Position numbers and translations under genes: made by a program | NCBI RefSeq assembly: GCF_030010625.1 | Contig: NZ_JASCXN010000012.1 | Coordinates: 62,001 to 126,000 of the forward strand | Reading direction: 5' to 3' | Source: Streptomyces sp. CC208A | GTDB lineage: Bacteria > Actinomycetota > Actinomycetes > Streptomycetales > Streptomycetaceae | Length of the DNA: 64,000 bases | Shown here: piece after piece, positions 1 through 8,791 of the stretch | How positions within the stretch are numbered: the first letter of the stretch is position 1 | Layout of the letters: the number at the start of each line of letters is the position of its first letter | Notes under the pieces: generated by a model | Database searches by the model: none | What the model was told of the DNA's origin: nothing | What the model saw: the letters and a program-made list of their open reading frames with translations, nothing else

Positions 1-1
1 C

Positions 2-445
2 CTGCTCGGCGTCCCCGCCCTGCTTGCCGACAAGCCCGGCGTCACCGGCTTCCAGGAGACCCTCCGCACCCTGGACGACCCCGTCGACCGGGAATTCGCC
101 GCCGAGTTCGCCCGCGGGCTCGCCACGGACCGGGTGGCCCCCGGCTTCCTGGAGACCGTCATCGACGAGAACGCCAAGGCCCCCGCCCGCGTCTGGCGCG
201 AGACCCTGCGCGGACTCCTGGAGACCGACCTCGCGGCCACCCTCACCGGGATCCTCGTCCCCACCCTCGTCGTCTGGGGCGACCAGGACCCCCTCCTCAC
301 CCGTTCGGACCAACAGCTCATCCTCGACGCGATCCCCGACTCCCGGCTCCTCGTCCACGAGGGCGCCGGACACCTCGTGTACGGGGAGGACCCGGACCGG
401 GTCGCGCGCGAACTCGCCGCCTTCGCCGGGGCGCTGCGCGGCTGA
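2..445 (+). CDS. Alpha/beta hydrolase, C-terminal part (5' end outside window)
   Basis: The reading frame is open from the first bases of the window and ends at a TGA, giving 147 residues of a protein whose start lies upstream. The visible part is the second half of an alpha/beta hydrolase fold: a helical cap region (about residues 15-80), then the strand LVPTLVVWGDQDPLLT carrying the usual catalytic acid (GDQD), and near the end the catalytic histidine in EGAGHLVYGEDPDRVA. The nucleophile elbow is not in the window. The substrate cannot be told; such enzymes are esterases, haloperoxidase-like or epoxide hydrolases. Confidence 0.85.
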   Translation: MLGVPALLADKPGVTGFQETLRTLDDPVDREFAAEFARGLATDRVAPGFLETVIDENAKAPARVWRETLRGLLETDLAATLTGILVPTLVVWGDQDPLLTRSDQQLILDAIPDSRLLVHEGAGHLVYGEDPDRVARELAAFAGALRG

Positions 446-542
446 CCGCACCCGCTCCCGGCCGGAAAACCCTTGGACCGTCCCCGTCGCGCCGCGCCAC
501 ACTTCGTCACTCAACGTGTCGGCACTGCGACGGAAGGTCGTG

Positions 543-2375
543 ATGGGAACCTCAGAACAACCCGACGGCGGGCCGGGCGGCAGCTCGGTCCGCCTCGCGC
601 TCCGCCACTACGGGGCGGAGCTGGTACGGCTCCGACGGCTGGCCGCGCCCGCCCTGCTGCTGCCCGCCCTCGGCAACATCGGCCTCCACTACCTCGCCCC
701 CCTGGTGGTCGCCAAGCTCGTCGGCCGGGTGGCCGACGGCAGGGCCCTCACCCTCTCCTCGGCCCTGCCCTACGCCCTCGGCTTCGCCGGCGTGCTGCTG
801 CTCGGCGAGGCGCTGTGGCGGGTCGGCCTCCACTGCCTCAACCGGGTCGACGCCCGCGGCATCGAGCACCTCTACGTCCTCGGCATGGACGAACTCCTCG
901 CCAAGGACGCGACCTTCTTCCACGACAACTTCGCCGGCTCCCTCACCAAGCGGGTCATCAGCTTCGCCTCCCGGTTCGAGGACTTCGTCGACACCCTCGC
1001 CTTCCAGATCATGGGCAGACTCGTCCCGCTGCTGTTCGCCTCGGTCGTCCTCTGGCGGTACGACCCGCTGCTCGTCGTCGGCCTCCTGGTGATGATCGCG
1101 CTCACCGCCGTGTGCGTGGTGCCGCTGATCCGCCGCCGGCAGGCCATCGTCGCCGAACGCGAGGAGGCGATCGCCCGGGTGTCGGGGCACGTCGCCGACG
1201 TGCTGATGAACATGGACACCGTCCGCTCCTTCGCCGCCGAGGAGCGGGAGGCCGCCGAACACCGCGCCCGCGTCGCCGAGTCGCGCCGGATCAGCCTGCG
1301 CTCCTGGGACTACGGGAACCTGCGCATCGACACCCTCGTCGCGCCGCTCTCCATCCTCACCAACGTGCTCGGACTCGTGCTCGCCCTGATGCTCGGCGCC
1401 GGGGAGGTGGGCGTCGAGGCCATCATCGTGGCCTTCACCTACTACGCCAACGCCACCCGGATCATGTTCGAGTTCAACCAGATCTACCGGCGGCTCGAGA
1501 GCTCCATGACGGAGGCGGCCCAGTTCACCCGGCTCCTCCTCGACCCGCCGACCGTCGTGGACCCGCTCGCCCCCGAACCCCCGAAGGACCGGTCCGGCGC
1601 GGTCCGCTTCGAAGGGGTGCACTTCGCCCACCGGGGCGCGAAGCCGCTCTTCGAGGACCTCGACCTGGACGTGCCCGCCGGTACCAAGGTGGGTTTCGTC
1701 GGCCGCTCCGGCGGCGGCAAGACCACCCTCACCCGGCTGCTGCTGCGGATGACCGACGTCGACGGCGGACGGATCCTGATCGATGGTCAGGACATCAGCC
1801 GCATGCGCCAGTCCGAGCTGCGCGGCCTCATCGCCTCCGTACCGCAGGACCCGGCCATGTTCCACCGCACCCTGCGGGAGAACATCGCCTTCGCCCGGCC
1901 CGGGGCCACCGACGCCGAGATCCGCCGGGCCGCCGAGGCCGCCCACGTCACCGAGTTCGCCGACGCCCTGCCCGAGGGCTTCGACACCCTCGTCGGGGAG
2001 CGCGGTGTGAAGCTCTCCGGCGGGCAGCGGCAGCGGGTCGCGCTCGCCCGGGCGATCCTGCGCGACGCGCCGGTCCTCCTCCTCGACGAGGCGACCAGCG
2101 CCCTCGACTCCGAGAGCGAACTCCTCGTCCAGGACGCGCTGTGGCGGCTCATGGAGGGCAGGACCGCGCTCGTCGTCGCCCACCGGCTCTCCACCGTCGC
2201 CGGCATGGACCGGCTCGTCGTCCTCGACCGCGGCCGGATCGTCGAACAGGGCAGCCACCACGAACTGCTCGCCGCGGACGGCGCGTACGCCAAGCTGTGG
2301 CGGCACCAGTCGGGCGGCTTCCTCGATGACGCCCCCGCCGCCGCGACCGGACCGGAACCCACCCTCTCCCACTGA
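543..2375 (+). CDS. ABC transporter, fused membrane and ATPase domains
   Basis: A 610-residue half-transporter of the ABCB/exporter type. An N-terminal six-helix membrane domain (about residues 35-330) precedes an ATPase domain with Walker A GRSGGGKTT (about 385-393), signature LSGGQRQR, Walker B VLLLDEATSALDS and a switch histidine in VVAHRLST. It should work as a homodimer or with a partner and export a lipid, peptide or drug; nothing nearby reveals the substrate. The ATG at 543 is chosen because GGAAGG (532-537) sits five bases upstream; the GTG at 540 is too close to that site. It lies 97 bp after the hydrolase gene on the same strand. Confidence 0.93.
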   Translation: MGTSEQPDGGPGGSSVRLALRHYGAELVRLRRLAAPALLLPALGNIGLHYLAPLVVAKLVGRVADGRALTLSSALPYALGFAGVLLLGEALWRVGLHCLNRVDARGIEHLYVLGMDELLAKDATFFHDNFAGSLTKRVISFASRFEDFVDTLAFQIMGRLVPLLFASVVLWRYDPLLVVGLLVMIALTAVCVVPLIRRRQAIVAEREEAIARVSGHVADVLMNMDTVRSFAAEEREAAEHRARVAESRRISLRSWDYGNLRIDTLVAPLSILTNVLGLVLALMLGAGEVGVEAIIVAFTYYANATRIMFEFNQIYRRLESSMTEAAQFTRLLLDPPTVVDPLAPEPPKDRSGAVRFEGVHFAHRGAKPLFEDLDLDVPAGTKVGFVGRSGGGKTTLTRLLLRMTDVDGGRILIDGQDISRMRQSELRGLIASVPQDPAMFHRTLRENIAFARPGATDAEIRRAAEAAHVTEFADALPEGFDTLVGERGVKLSGGQRQRVALARAILRDAPVLLLDEATSALDSESELLVQDALWRLMEGRTALVVAHRLSTVAGMDRLVVLDRGRIVEQGSHHELLAADGAYAKLWRHQSGGFLDDAPAAATGPEPTLSH

Positions 2376-2562
2376 CCGGTACACCACCTCCGACCAGCGG
2401 TTTCATCTCTTCTCCAGGCCCCGGGACCGCGCACCGTGCGGGTGCGGACACGGTACGCGTCTGCCAGCCTGGTGCTTGCGTGCCCGGCACAACGCCTTGA
2501 CGGAAACCGTCCGTGCCACCGCCTCCGGGCGGTGGCACGGCGTACGACGGAAGGAGGCGGTC

Positions 2563-2835
2563 ATGCTCATCGGCCACGCCTTCGAGGAGGGCGTCCTGCA
2601 CCTGTCGCTCCCCGGCGACCTCGATCTCACCACGCGGTCCGCGGCCGATCTGGAGGCCCAGGCCCTGGCCCAGACCCACCGTCCCCGGCTCGTCCGGGTC
2701 CAGCTCTCCACCGCCGACCCCTCGCCCGCGTCCCTGAGCGTCCTCTCCCGCGTCCGCCGCTTCTGCGAGAACGTCCGGATCCCCCTCACCGTCGTCGGCC
2801 CCGTGAAGGTCGCCGCGGCACCTCCACAGGAATAG
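2563..2835 (+). CDS. STAS-domain protein (anti-sigma factor antagonist type)
   Basis: A 90-residue protein consisting of little more than one STAS fold. The opening strand pattern VLHLSLPGDLDLTTRSAADLEAQAL is the usual start of anti-anti-sigma domains, and the later VRVQLSTADPSPASLSVLSRVRRFC matches the region that normally carries the phosphorylated Ser/Thr. The classic DSSG-type phosphosite is not clear here, so binding rather than phospho-switching is possible. AAGGAGG at 2551-2557 is well placed for the ATG. Streptomycetes have many such proteins, usually paired with RsbW-like kinases; the nearest candidate is the ATPase domain of the SpoIIE protein 8 kb away, so a partner is not evident. 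Confidence 0.7.
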   Translation: MLIGHAFEEGVLHLSLPGDLDLTTRSAADLEAQALAQTHRPRLVRVQLSTADPSPASLSVLSRVRRFCENVRIPLTVVGPVKVAAAPPQE

Positions 2836-2865
2836 GCCCACCCCGCCGCCCACCGGCACCGCCGT

Positions 2866-2881
2866 TCACCCGTTCGGGTGA
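2866..2881. terminator. Small hairpin between convergent genes
   Basis: TCACCC, loop GTTC, GGGTGA form a short perfect stem between the stop of the STAS gene (2835) and the stop of the oppositely oriented dehydrogenase gene (2908). There is no T-run, as is common in this GC-rich group. It is likely a weak bidirectional terminator. Confidence 0.45.
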
Positions 2882-2907
2882 GGGTGTTGCCCGGTGGGCG
2901 GCGGCCC

Positions 2908-4092
2908 TCACGGCCGGAACAGAACCTTCACCGCGTCGTCGCTCTTCGACTGGAACATCTCGTACGCGGCCGGCGCCCCGTCCAGCGGCAGCCGGTGCGT
3001 CGCGAAGCCGTCCACACCCAGCGGGTCGGCATCGGTGAGCAGCGGACGCAGCTCCTCCACCCAGCGCAGCACGTTCGCCTGCCCCATGCGCAGCGTGAGC
3101 TGCTTGTCGAACATGACGAGCAGCGGCATCGGATCGGCCCCGCCCCCGTACACGCCGGCCAGCGACACCGTGCCGCCCCGCCGCACCAGCTCGACCGCCA
3201 GGTGGAGAGCCGACAGACGGTCCACGCCGTAGCGGCGCATCAGCCGCCGGGCCAGCGCGTCCGGCAGCCGCGCCACGAGGCCGTGCAACGTCTTCGCCAC
3301 CGGCGCGCCGTGCGCCTCCATCCCGACCGCGTCCACGACCGCGTCGGGGCCCCGCCCGTCCGTCAGCTCCCGCACCCGCTCCACCAGCTCCTCGCCGTCC
3401 GCCGAGGGATCCAGGACGTGGACGCCGCGGGCGGCCGCCCGGGCCCGCCGGGCCGCCACCGGATCGATGCCGACGACCGTCTCCGCCCCGCGCAGCAGGG
3501 CGATCCGGGCGGCCATGTCCCCGATGGGGCCGAGCCCGAGCACGGCGAGCGAACCGCCGCGCGGCACCTCGGCGTACGCGACCGCCTGCCACGCCGTCGG
3601 CAGCACGTCCGACAGATAGACGAAGCGGTCGTCCGGCGGCCCTTCGGGCACCGGGATCGGCAGGGTGTCGCCGAACGGCACCCGGAGGAACTCCGCCTGC
3701 GCGCCCGGCACCTGCCCGTACAGCTTGGTGTAGCCGAACAGCGCCGCCCCGCTGCCGTACGCGTGGACCTGGGTCGTCTCGCACTGCGAGTGCAGCCCCG
3801 ACAGACACATCGGGCACCGCCCGCAGGAGAGGTTGAACGGCACCACGACCCGGTCGCCCGTTTTCACCCTCCGCACCTCGGAGCCGGTCTCCTCCACCAC
3901 CCCCATCGGCTCGTGCCCCAGGATGTCGCCCGGCTCCATGAACGGGCCGAGGACCTCGTACAGATGCAGGTCGGATCCGCACAGGCCGCTCGTGGTGATC
4001 CGCACGATCACGTCCGTGGGCTCCTGGAGCACCGGATCGGGCACCGTCTCCACCGTGACCTTCCGCCGGCCCTGCCAGGTGACGGCCTTCAT
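2908..4092 (-). CDS. Zinc-dependent alcohol dehydrogenase family protein
   Basis: A 394-residue medium-chain dehydrogenase. Catalytic zinc ligands are Cys38 (GLCGSDLH) and His60-Glu61 (GHEPMG); the structural zinc is held by Cys90, Cys93, Cys96 and Cys104 (SCGRCPMC...QC). A Rossmann motif AVLGLGPIGD marks NAD(P) binding in the second half. The pattern fits the glutathione-independent formaldehyde dehydrogenase-like branch, but threonine dehydrogenase-like or sorbitol dehydrogenase-like activity cannot be excluded. A strong Shine-Dalgarno GAGGAGGAGGTGG precedes the ATG by about five bases. The gene stands alone on the minus strand between plus-strand neighbours. Confidence 0.92.
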   Translation of the reverse strand: MKAVTWQGRRKVTVETVPDPVLQEPTDVIVRITTSGLCGSDLHLYEVLGPFMEPGDILGHEPMGVVEETGSEVRRVKTGDRVVVPFNLSCGRCPMCLSGLHSQCETTQVHAYGSGAALFGYTKLYGQVPGAQAEFLRVPFGDTLPIPVPEGPPDDRFVYLSDVLPTAWQAVAYAEVPRGGSLAVLGLGPIGDMAARIALLRGAETVVGIDPVAARRARAAARGVHVLDPSADGEELVERVRELTDGRGPDAVVDAVGMEAHGAPVAKTLHGLVARLPDALARRLMRRYGVDRLSALHLAVELVRRGGTVSLAGVYGGGADPMPLLVMFDKQLTLRMGQANVLRWVEELRPLLTDADPLGVDGFATHRLPLDGAPAAYEMFQSKSDDAVKVLFRP

Positions 4093-4320
4093 CCCGGCCA
4101 CCTCCTCCTCCGGCGTCGTGCACCGGTCGCCGTCGTGGGCCCGTCCGGTGGGACGCGGGGGGCTGGCCCCGCGGCTACCCGGTACGGACGGCCCCACACC
4201 TCCCGCACCCGGCCCAGGCCGTCCGCGGGAGCCGGGGGAGTCGCCGAGGGCACGGCGGGTAGGGGCGTACGAGACACACCGGCCCCCAGCGGGCCCGACA
4301 CGAACGAGGAGCTGAGCGTG

Positions 4321-4479
4321 ATGGACACGCCGCTCGACCATCCGACCACCGACGAGCGCCCCCACCACGACGCCACGCTGCGCACCTGCCGGCCGGCCCT
4401 GACCGGTCCGGACCCCGGGCTGCCCGACGACCTCGACACCACCGACCCGGAGCGGAACATCGTCCGGGGCGACGACTGA
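4321..4479 (+). CDS. Small acidic hypothetical protein
   Basis: A 52-residue frame beginning MDTPLDHPTTDERPHHDATL and ending DTTDPERNIVRGDD. GAGGAG lies about ten bases upstream, and a GTG directly before the ATG could also serve. It is very acidic and His-rich near the start, has no membrane segment, and I recognise no family. It lies 70 bp before the F420-dependent oxidoreductase on the same strand, so the two may be co-transcribed. Codon use is typical of coding DNA, but with so short a frame the call is tentative. Confidence 0.5.
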   Translation: MDTPLDHPTTDERPHHDATLRTCRPALTGPDPGLPDDLDTTDPERNIVRGDD

Positions 4480-4549
4480 CCCCGTGCCGGCCCGCCGTCG
4501 GCCACGCCCCCGCCGTTTACGAGGGGGCGCCCCCGGCAAGGCGCCGCGC

Positions 4550-5515
4550 ATGACACATTTCGGCTACACGATGATGACCGAGCAGGCGGGCCCCCGTGAG
4601 CTGGTCGACCACGTGGTCGAGGCCGAACGCGTCGGCTTCGACTTCTCCGTGATCTCCGACCACTCCTTCCCCTGGCTCGACTCCCAAGGACACTCCCCGT
4701 ACGCGTGGAGCGTGCTCGGCGCGGCCGCCCAGGCCACCCGCAGCATCCCGCTGATGACGTACGTGACCTGCCCGAGCTTCCGGTACCACCCGGCAGTGGT
4801 GGCGCAGAAGGCGGCGACGCTCCAGCTCCTCTCCGAGGGCCGCTTCCGGCTGGGCCTCGGCTCCGGCGAGAACCTCAACGAGCACATCACCGGGGGCGGC
4901 TGGCCCACCGCCCGCGTCCGCCTGGAACGCCTGGAGGAGGCCGTCGACATCATCCGCGCCCTCTTCACCGGGGAGTACGTCGACCACCACGGGCGCCACT
5001 TCGACGTGACCGCAGCCCGTCTCTGGGACCTGCCCGACCAGCCGCCGCCCATCGGGATCGCCGCCTCCGGCCCCCGCTCCTCGGCGCTCGCCGGCCGCCG
5101 CGCCGACCTCCTCGTCGCCGTCGAACCGAGCCGGGACCTGACCGAGGGCTTCGACCGGCACGGCGGTACCGGCAAGCCCAGGATCGGACAGCTCGCCCTC
5201 TGCTACGACCCCGACAGCGACGCCGCCGTGGCCCGCGCGCACGAGCAGTTCCGCTGGGCGCTCGGCGGCTGGCGGGTCAACCCGGAACTGCCGCTGCCGA
5301 AGAGCTTCGCCCAGGCCGCCGCGCACCTGGAGCCCGAGGACGTCGCCGAGGCGATCCCCTGCGGCGACGACCCCGGCGCGGTGGTGAAGGCCGCCGACGC
5401 CTACCGGAAGGCCGGGTTCACGGACCTCGCGCTCGTCCAGATCGGCGGCGCCCACCAGGGACCCTTCCTCGAATGGGCCCGGACCACCCTGCTGCCCGCC
5501 CTGCGGGCCGCCTGA
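4550..5515 (+). CDS. LLM-class F420-dependent oxidoreductase
   Basis: A 321-residue TIM-barrel enzyme of the luciferase-like monooxygenase class. The N-terminal THFGYTMMTEQ, the motif SVISDHSFPW and the segment LLSEGRFRLGLGSGENLNEH are typical of the branch related to F420-dependent glucose-6-phosphate dehydrogenase (the TIGR03557-like group). The deazaflavin cofactor F420 is expected rather than seen. The substrate is unknown. The ATG at 4550 fits the conserved N-terminus although no strong Shine-Dalgarno precedes it. The next two genes follow within 32 and 46 bp on the same strand, so an operon is likely. Confidence 0.88.
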   Translation: MTHFGYTMMTEQAGPRELVDHVVEAERVGFDFSVISDHSFPWLDSQGHSPYAWSVLGAAAQATRSIPLMTYVTCPSFRYHPAVVAQKAATLQLLSEGRFRLGLGSGENLNEHITGGGWPTARVRLERLEEAVDIIRALFTGEYVDHHGRHFDVTAARLWDLPDQPPPIGIAASGPRSSALAGRRADLLVAVEPSRDLTEGFDRHGGTGKPRIGQLALCYDPDSDAAVARAHEQFRWALGGWRVNPELPLPKSFAQAAAHLEPEDVAEAIPCGDDPGAVVKAADAYRKAGFTDLALVQIGGAHQGPFLEWARTTLLPALRAA

Positions 5516-5547
5516 CCGCCGACCGCCGAGCCCGGACGGAGCCGACC

Positions 5548-6690
5548 GTGGACACCGCGAGCAGGGCCGGGGCCGGGGGCCGTGCGCCGCGCACGGTCGG
5601 AGTCGAGGAGGAACTGCTGCTGGTGAGCGAGCGGACGGGCGAGCCGCTCGCGCTCTCCTCGGCCGTCCTCGCCGCCGCCGCGGCCGAACCCGACCGCGGC
5701 GGGGAGAAGGTCTTCGAGAAGGAACTCCACCAGGAGATGCTGGAGTTCGCCACCAGCCCGCAGCACGCCATGGACGCCGTGCGCGCGGAGCTCGTCCGGT
5801 GGCGGAGCGAGGCCGCCCGGCACGCGCGCGGGGCCGGCGCGCTCGTCGCGGCGCTCGCCACCTCCCCGGTGCCCGTGCGGCCCTCGCGCAACCTCGGGGT
5901 CCGGTACCGCTGGATGGCCGAGCAGTTCGCCCTCACCACCGAGGAACAGCTCACCTGCGGCTGCCACGTCCACGTCGCGGTCGACTCCGACGAGGAGGGC
6001 GTCGGCGTCCTCGACCGCATCCGCCCCTGGCTCGCCCCGCTGAACGCCGTCAGCGGCAACTCGCCGTTCTGGCAGGGCCGGGACAGCGGCTACAGCAGCT
6101 ACCGCAGCCGGGTGTGGAACCGCTGGCCGTCCGCCGGCCCTTACGAGCCCTTCGGCAGCGCGGCCGCCTACCACGCGCGCGTGCGCGACATGATCGCCAC
6201 GGGCGTCCTGCGCGACCCCGGCATGGTCTACTTCGACGCCCGGATCTCCCACTCCAACCCCACCGTGGAGATCCGCGTCGCCGACGTCTGCCTGGAGGCG
6301 GACACCACCGTCCTCGTCGCCGCCCTCGCCCGCGGCCTGGTGGAGACCGCCGCCCGGGCCTGGCGGGACGGCGCACCCGTCCCCGGCGCCCCCTCCGCCC
6401 TGCTGCGGCTCGCCTCCTGGCGCGCCGCCAGGTCCGGGCTCGGGGGACCCCTCCTCGACCCCCGCACCCTGCGGGAGGTCCCCGCCGACGTGGCCCTCGG
6501 GGCGCTGGTCGACCACACGGAGGCGGCGCTGCGGGACGCCGGCGACCTCGACCTGGTCCACCGCGGCCTGGCGGAGCTGCTCGCCTCCGGCGGCGGCGCC
6601 GCCCGCCAGCGCGCCCTGTACGAGGCGGAGGGGGGCGACCTGGGCGGGGTCGTCCGCGCCTGCGTCCGGATCACGGCCGGAGCGGGCTGA
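5548..6690 (+). CDS. YbdK-type carboxylate-amine ligase (glutamate-cysteine ligase-like)
   Basis: A 380-residue protein of the GCS2 family. Seen motifs are TVGVEEELLLV at the start of the ATP-grasp-like fold, EKELHQEMLEFAT, the GCHVHVAVDS metal/ATP region and NSPFWQGRDSGYSSYRSRVWNRWP. Family members join a carboxylate such as glutamate to an amine such as cysteine using ATP; in actinomycetes, which use mycothiol, the true substrate of most copies is unproven. The GTG start at 5548 is preceded by CGGA about ten bases upstream. It sits between the F420 oxidoreductase and the FMN-reductase-like gene in a likely operon. Confidence 0.9.
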   Translation: MDTASRAGAGGRAPRTVGVEEELLLVSERTGEPLALSSAVLAAAAAEPDRGGEKVFEKELHQEMLEFATSPQHAMDAVRAELVRWRSEAARHARGAGALVAALATSPVPVRPSRNLGVRYRWMAEQFALTTEEQLTCGCHVHVAVDSDEEGVGVLDRIRPWLAPLNAVSGNSPFWQGRDSGYSSYRSRVWNRWPSAGPYEPFGSAAAYHARVRDMIATGVLRDPGMVYFDARISHSNPTVEIRVADVCLEADTTVLVAALARGLVETAARAWRDGAPVPGAPSALLRLASWRAARSGLGGPLLDPRTLREVPADVALGALVDHTEAALRDAGDLDLVHRGLAELLASGGGAARQRALYEAEGGDLGGVVRACVRITAGAG

Positions 6691-6736
6691 CCCCGGGAGA
6701 CCGGAACCGCGAGACCCGAACGGAGAGGCGTACGAG

Positions 6737-7381
6737 ATGAACGACACCGACCGCCGGACGGACCCGGACGGCGACGCGCCGCTGCGCGCCCTGGCCCTCG
6801 TCTGCACCCTCAGCCCCTCGCCCGCGCGCTCCAGCTCCCAGCTGCTCGCCGAGCGGACCATGGCCGCGCTCGCCGAGCACGGCGTCACCGGCCGGACCCT
6901 CCGCGTCGTCGACCACGACGTGCGCCCCGGCGTGGAGACCGACATGGGCGAAGGCGACGCCTGGCCCGGGATCCGGGAGGCGATGCTCGACGCCGACGTC
7001 CTCGTCCTCGCCACCCCCATCTGGCTCGGCCACCCGTCGAGCATCGCCCAGCGGGTCCTGGAACGCCTGGACGCCGAACTTGCCGAGTCGGACGACGAGG
7101 GCCGCATGCTCACCTACGGCAAGGTGGCCGTCGTCTGCGTCGTCGGCAACGAGGACGGCGCCCACAAGGTGAGCGCCGACCTCTTCCAGGGCCTGGACGA
7201 CGTCGGCTTCACCCTGCCCGCGAACGCCGTCACCTACTGGGTCGGCGAGGCCATGCAGCGCACCGACTACCAGGACCTGGACGAGCCGCCCGAGGCCACC
7301 GAGAGCACCACGAGGACCCTCGCCCGCAACGCGGCCCACCTCGCCCGCCTCCTGAAGGGCGCCCCGTACCCGCCGGGATAG
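6737..7381 (+). CDS. NAD(P)H-dependent FMN reductase / flavodoxin-like protein
   Basis: A 214-residue flavodoxin-fold protein. After a short polar leader, LALVCTLSPSPARSSSQLL is the phosphate-binding loop region of NADPH-dependent FMN reductases, and the motif VLVLATPIWLGHPSS is the second flavin-binding loop. It probably reduces FMN or quinones; combined with the upstream F420 enzyme it suggests a redox operon. A Shine-Dalgarno GAGAGG is seven bases before the ATG. The C-terminal part carries no further domain. Confidence 0.86.
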   Translation: MNDTDRRTDPDGDAPLRALALVCTLSPSPARSSSQLLAERTMAALAEHGVTGRTLRVVDHDVRPGVETDMGEGDAWPGIREAMLDADVLVLATPIWLGHPSSIAQRVLERLDAELAESDDEGRMLTYGKVAVVCVVGNEDGAHKVSADLFQGLDDVGFTLPANAVTYWVGEAMQRTDYQDLDEPPEATESTTRTLARNAAHLARLLKGAPYPPG

Positions 7382-7436
7382 CGGCCCGCCCCGAAAACCG
7401 CTACCGCCGGTGCTGGAGAACGCCCAGACTCCTGCC

Positions 7437-8084
7437 ATGACCGACAGGGACACCGACGACAGGGGCGTCACCGGCATGGACGCCTTCCGGACCGAGGCCG
7501 CCGAGTGGGCGGCCGGCGGCACCGGCGACCGCGCGCGCGAGCTCGCCGCCCGCCTGCCCGTCCGGACCGTGGTGCTCCTCGAAGGACGCAGCGACGTGGC
7601 CGCGGTCGAGGCGCTGGCCGCCCGCCGGGGCCGCGACCTGGCCGCCGAAGGCGTCTGCGTCCTGTCCATGAACGGCGCCACCAACGCCGCCCGCCACGCC
7701 CGCCTCCTCGGCCCGCCCGGTCTCGGCCTGCGCCTCACCGGCCTCTGCGACGACGCCGAACGCGCCCACTACGCCCGGGGCCTGGCAGCGGCGGGGGCCG
7801 ACCCGGACGCGTTCTTCGTCTGCGTCGCCGACCTGGAGGACGAGCTGATCCGCGCCCTCGGCGTGGACCGGGTCGGCGCACTGGTCGACGCCGAGGGCGA
7901 GGGGCGCGCCCTGCGCACCTTCCTGAACCAGCCCGCCCAGCGGGGCCGGGACCCCCGGCTGCGGCTGCGCCGCTTCCTCGGCACCACCTCGGGACGGAAG
8001 ATCCGGTACGGACGTGTCCTCGTGGAGGGCCTGGACCTCGCCCGCGTCCCCGCCCCGCTCGACGGCCTGCTCGCCTCCCTTTGA
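7437..8084 (+). CDS. Stand-alone TOPRIM (OLD-type) protein
   Basis: About 215 residues. The core VVLLEGRSDVAAVEALAARR carries the invariant TOPRIM glutamate, and LTGLCDDAERAHYARGL gives the acidic DxD-like element; VADLEDELIRALG matches the following region of the TOPRIM part of OLD-family nucleases. The ATPase half that OLD nucleases normally have is absent, so this is a solo nucleotidyl transferase/hydrolase domain. The activity is unknown; nucleic-acid or nucleotide hydrolysis is the family expectation. The start is uncertain: ATG at 7437 or GTG at 7410, neither with a strong ribosome site. Two hairpins follow the stop. Confidence 0.8.
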   Translation: MTDRDTDDRGVTGMDAFRTEAAEWAAGGTGDRARELAARLPVRTVVLLEGRSDVAAVEALAARRGRDLAAEGVCVLSMNGATNAARHARLLGPPGLGLRLTGLCDDAERAHYARGLAAAGADPDAFFVCVADLEDELIRALGVDRVGALVDAEGEGRALRTFLNQPAQRGRDPRLRLRRFLGTTSGRKIRYGRVLVEGLDLARVPAPLDGLLASL

Positions 8085-8091
8085 GCGAGGG

Positions 8092-8139
8092 CCCGGCGGA
8101 CGCGCCGGGGGCGGACGCGTCGAGGCCCCGACTTCGGGG
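8092..8139 (+). terminator. Tandem hairpins after TOPRIM gene
   Basis: CCCGGCG (8092-8098) pairs with CGCCGGG (8103-8109) over a GACG loop, and CCCCGA (8126-8131) pairs with TCGGGG (8134-8139). The pair directly follows the stop at 8084 and precedes a new gene, as expected for a GC-rich Rho-independent terminator without a U-tract. Confidence 0.55.
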
Positions 8140-8190
8140 TAAACAGAGACCGAACGCCTCCTCTCCCGAACGGACTTGTGCGCGTTGAGC

Positions 8191-8757
8191 ATGCCACCCG
8201 GATCCCGTGTACCAGGCAGGACCTGGACGATTCGTCTCACCGGCCACCACGACCACTCGGCGCGGGTCAGCTGCACCACCGCGGGCTGCCGCATGCCCGA
8301 GCGTTCCAAGGACGTGCGCGCGCTGCGCGCCTTCGCCGCCGAGCACGTGCGGGCACACGCCCGCCTCGCGACCCCCCGTCCGAACGCCGCGTGCGCCTGC
8401 GGAGGAGCGGGCTGCCGCCACCACCGGGCCCGGGCCCTCTGCTCCGGCCGCACCCTGCTCGTCCTCATCCACAACCCGGCCGTCGGCGAGGTCTGGACGC
8501 TCGCCGAGATCTGCGAGGCGTGCGCCCCACTGATCACCCACGCCCGGGTCGTGGCGCGCGCGGCGAGCCCCGCCAGGACCCCGAGACCGGAGCGGGTGCC
8601 CGAACCGCGCACCGCGGCCCCGGCCGAGGGATCGGCGGTGCCGGTGCTGTTCTCCTCGCCGGAGGCCGCCGGCGGCGCCACCGACGCCGGTGGTCCCCGC
8701 CAGGGCCGCCGCTCCCGCCGGGGCGGGCGGGGGAACCGTACGGGCGGCCGGTACTGA
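8191..8757 (+). CDS. Cys/His-rich hypothetical protein with basic tail
   Basis: About 188 residues if the ATG at 8191 is used (an in-frame GTG lies at 8176). The N-terminal half holds SCTTAGCRMPERS, then CACGGAGCRHHRAR, then LAEICEACAPLI. The spacing of these CxxxC, CxC and CxxC pairs suggests one or two zinc sites. The C-terminal third is low in complexity and ends in an Arg/Gly-rich tail (RRSRRGGRGNRTGG) that could bind nucleic acid. Similar proteins are common in streptomycetes without known function. It follows the TOPRIM gene and converges on the nitric oxide synthase gene. Confidence 0.65.
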   Translation: MPPGSRVPGRTWTIRLTGHHDHSARVSCTTAGCRMPERSKDVRALRAFAAEHVRAHARLATPRPNAACACGGAGCRHHRARALCSGRTLLVLIHNPAVGEVWTLAEICEACAPLITHARVVARAASPARTPRPERVPEPRTAAPAEGSAVPVLFSSPEAAGGATDAGGPRQGRRSRRGGRGNRTGGRY

Positions 8758-8791
8758 CCTCCACGGCCCGGCCCGGTCCGCAGGACGCGCC

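Noticed and set aside
552..2387. Long open frame on the minus strand opposite the ABC transporter
   Set aside because: It mirrors the transporter in GC-rich DNA, is full of Gly/Arg/Glu and has no motif; the plus strand has all ABC motifs.
8176..8190. Earlier start for the Cys-rich protein
   Set aside because: GTG at 8176 cannot be excluded, but neither start has a ribosome site, so the call is left at the ATG and marked uncertain.
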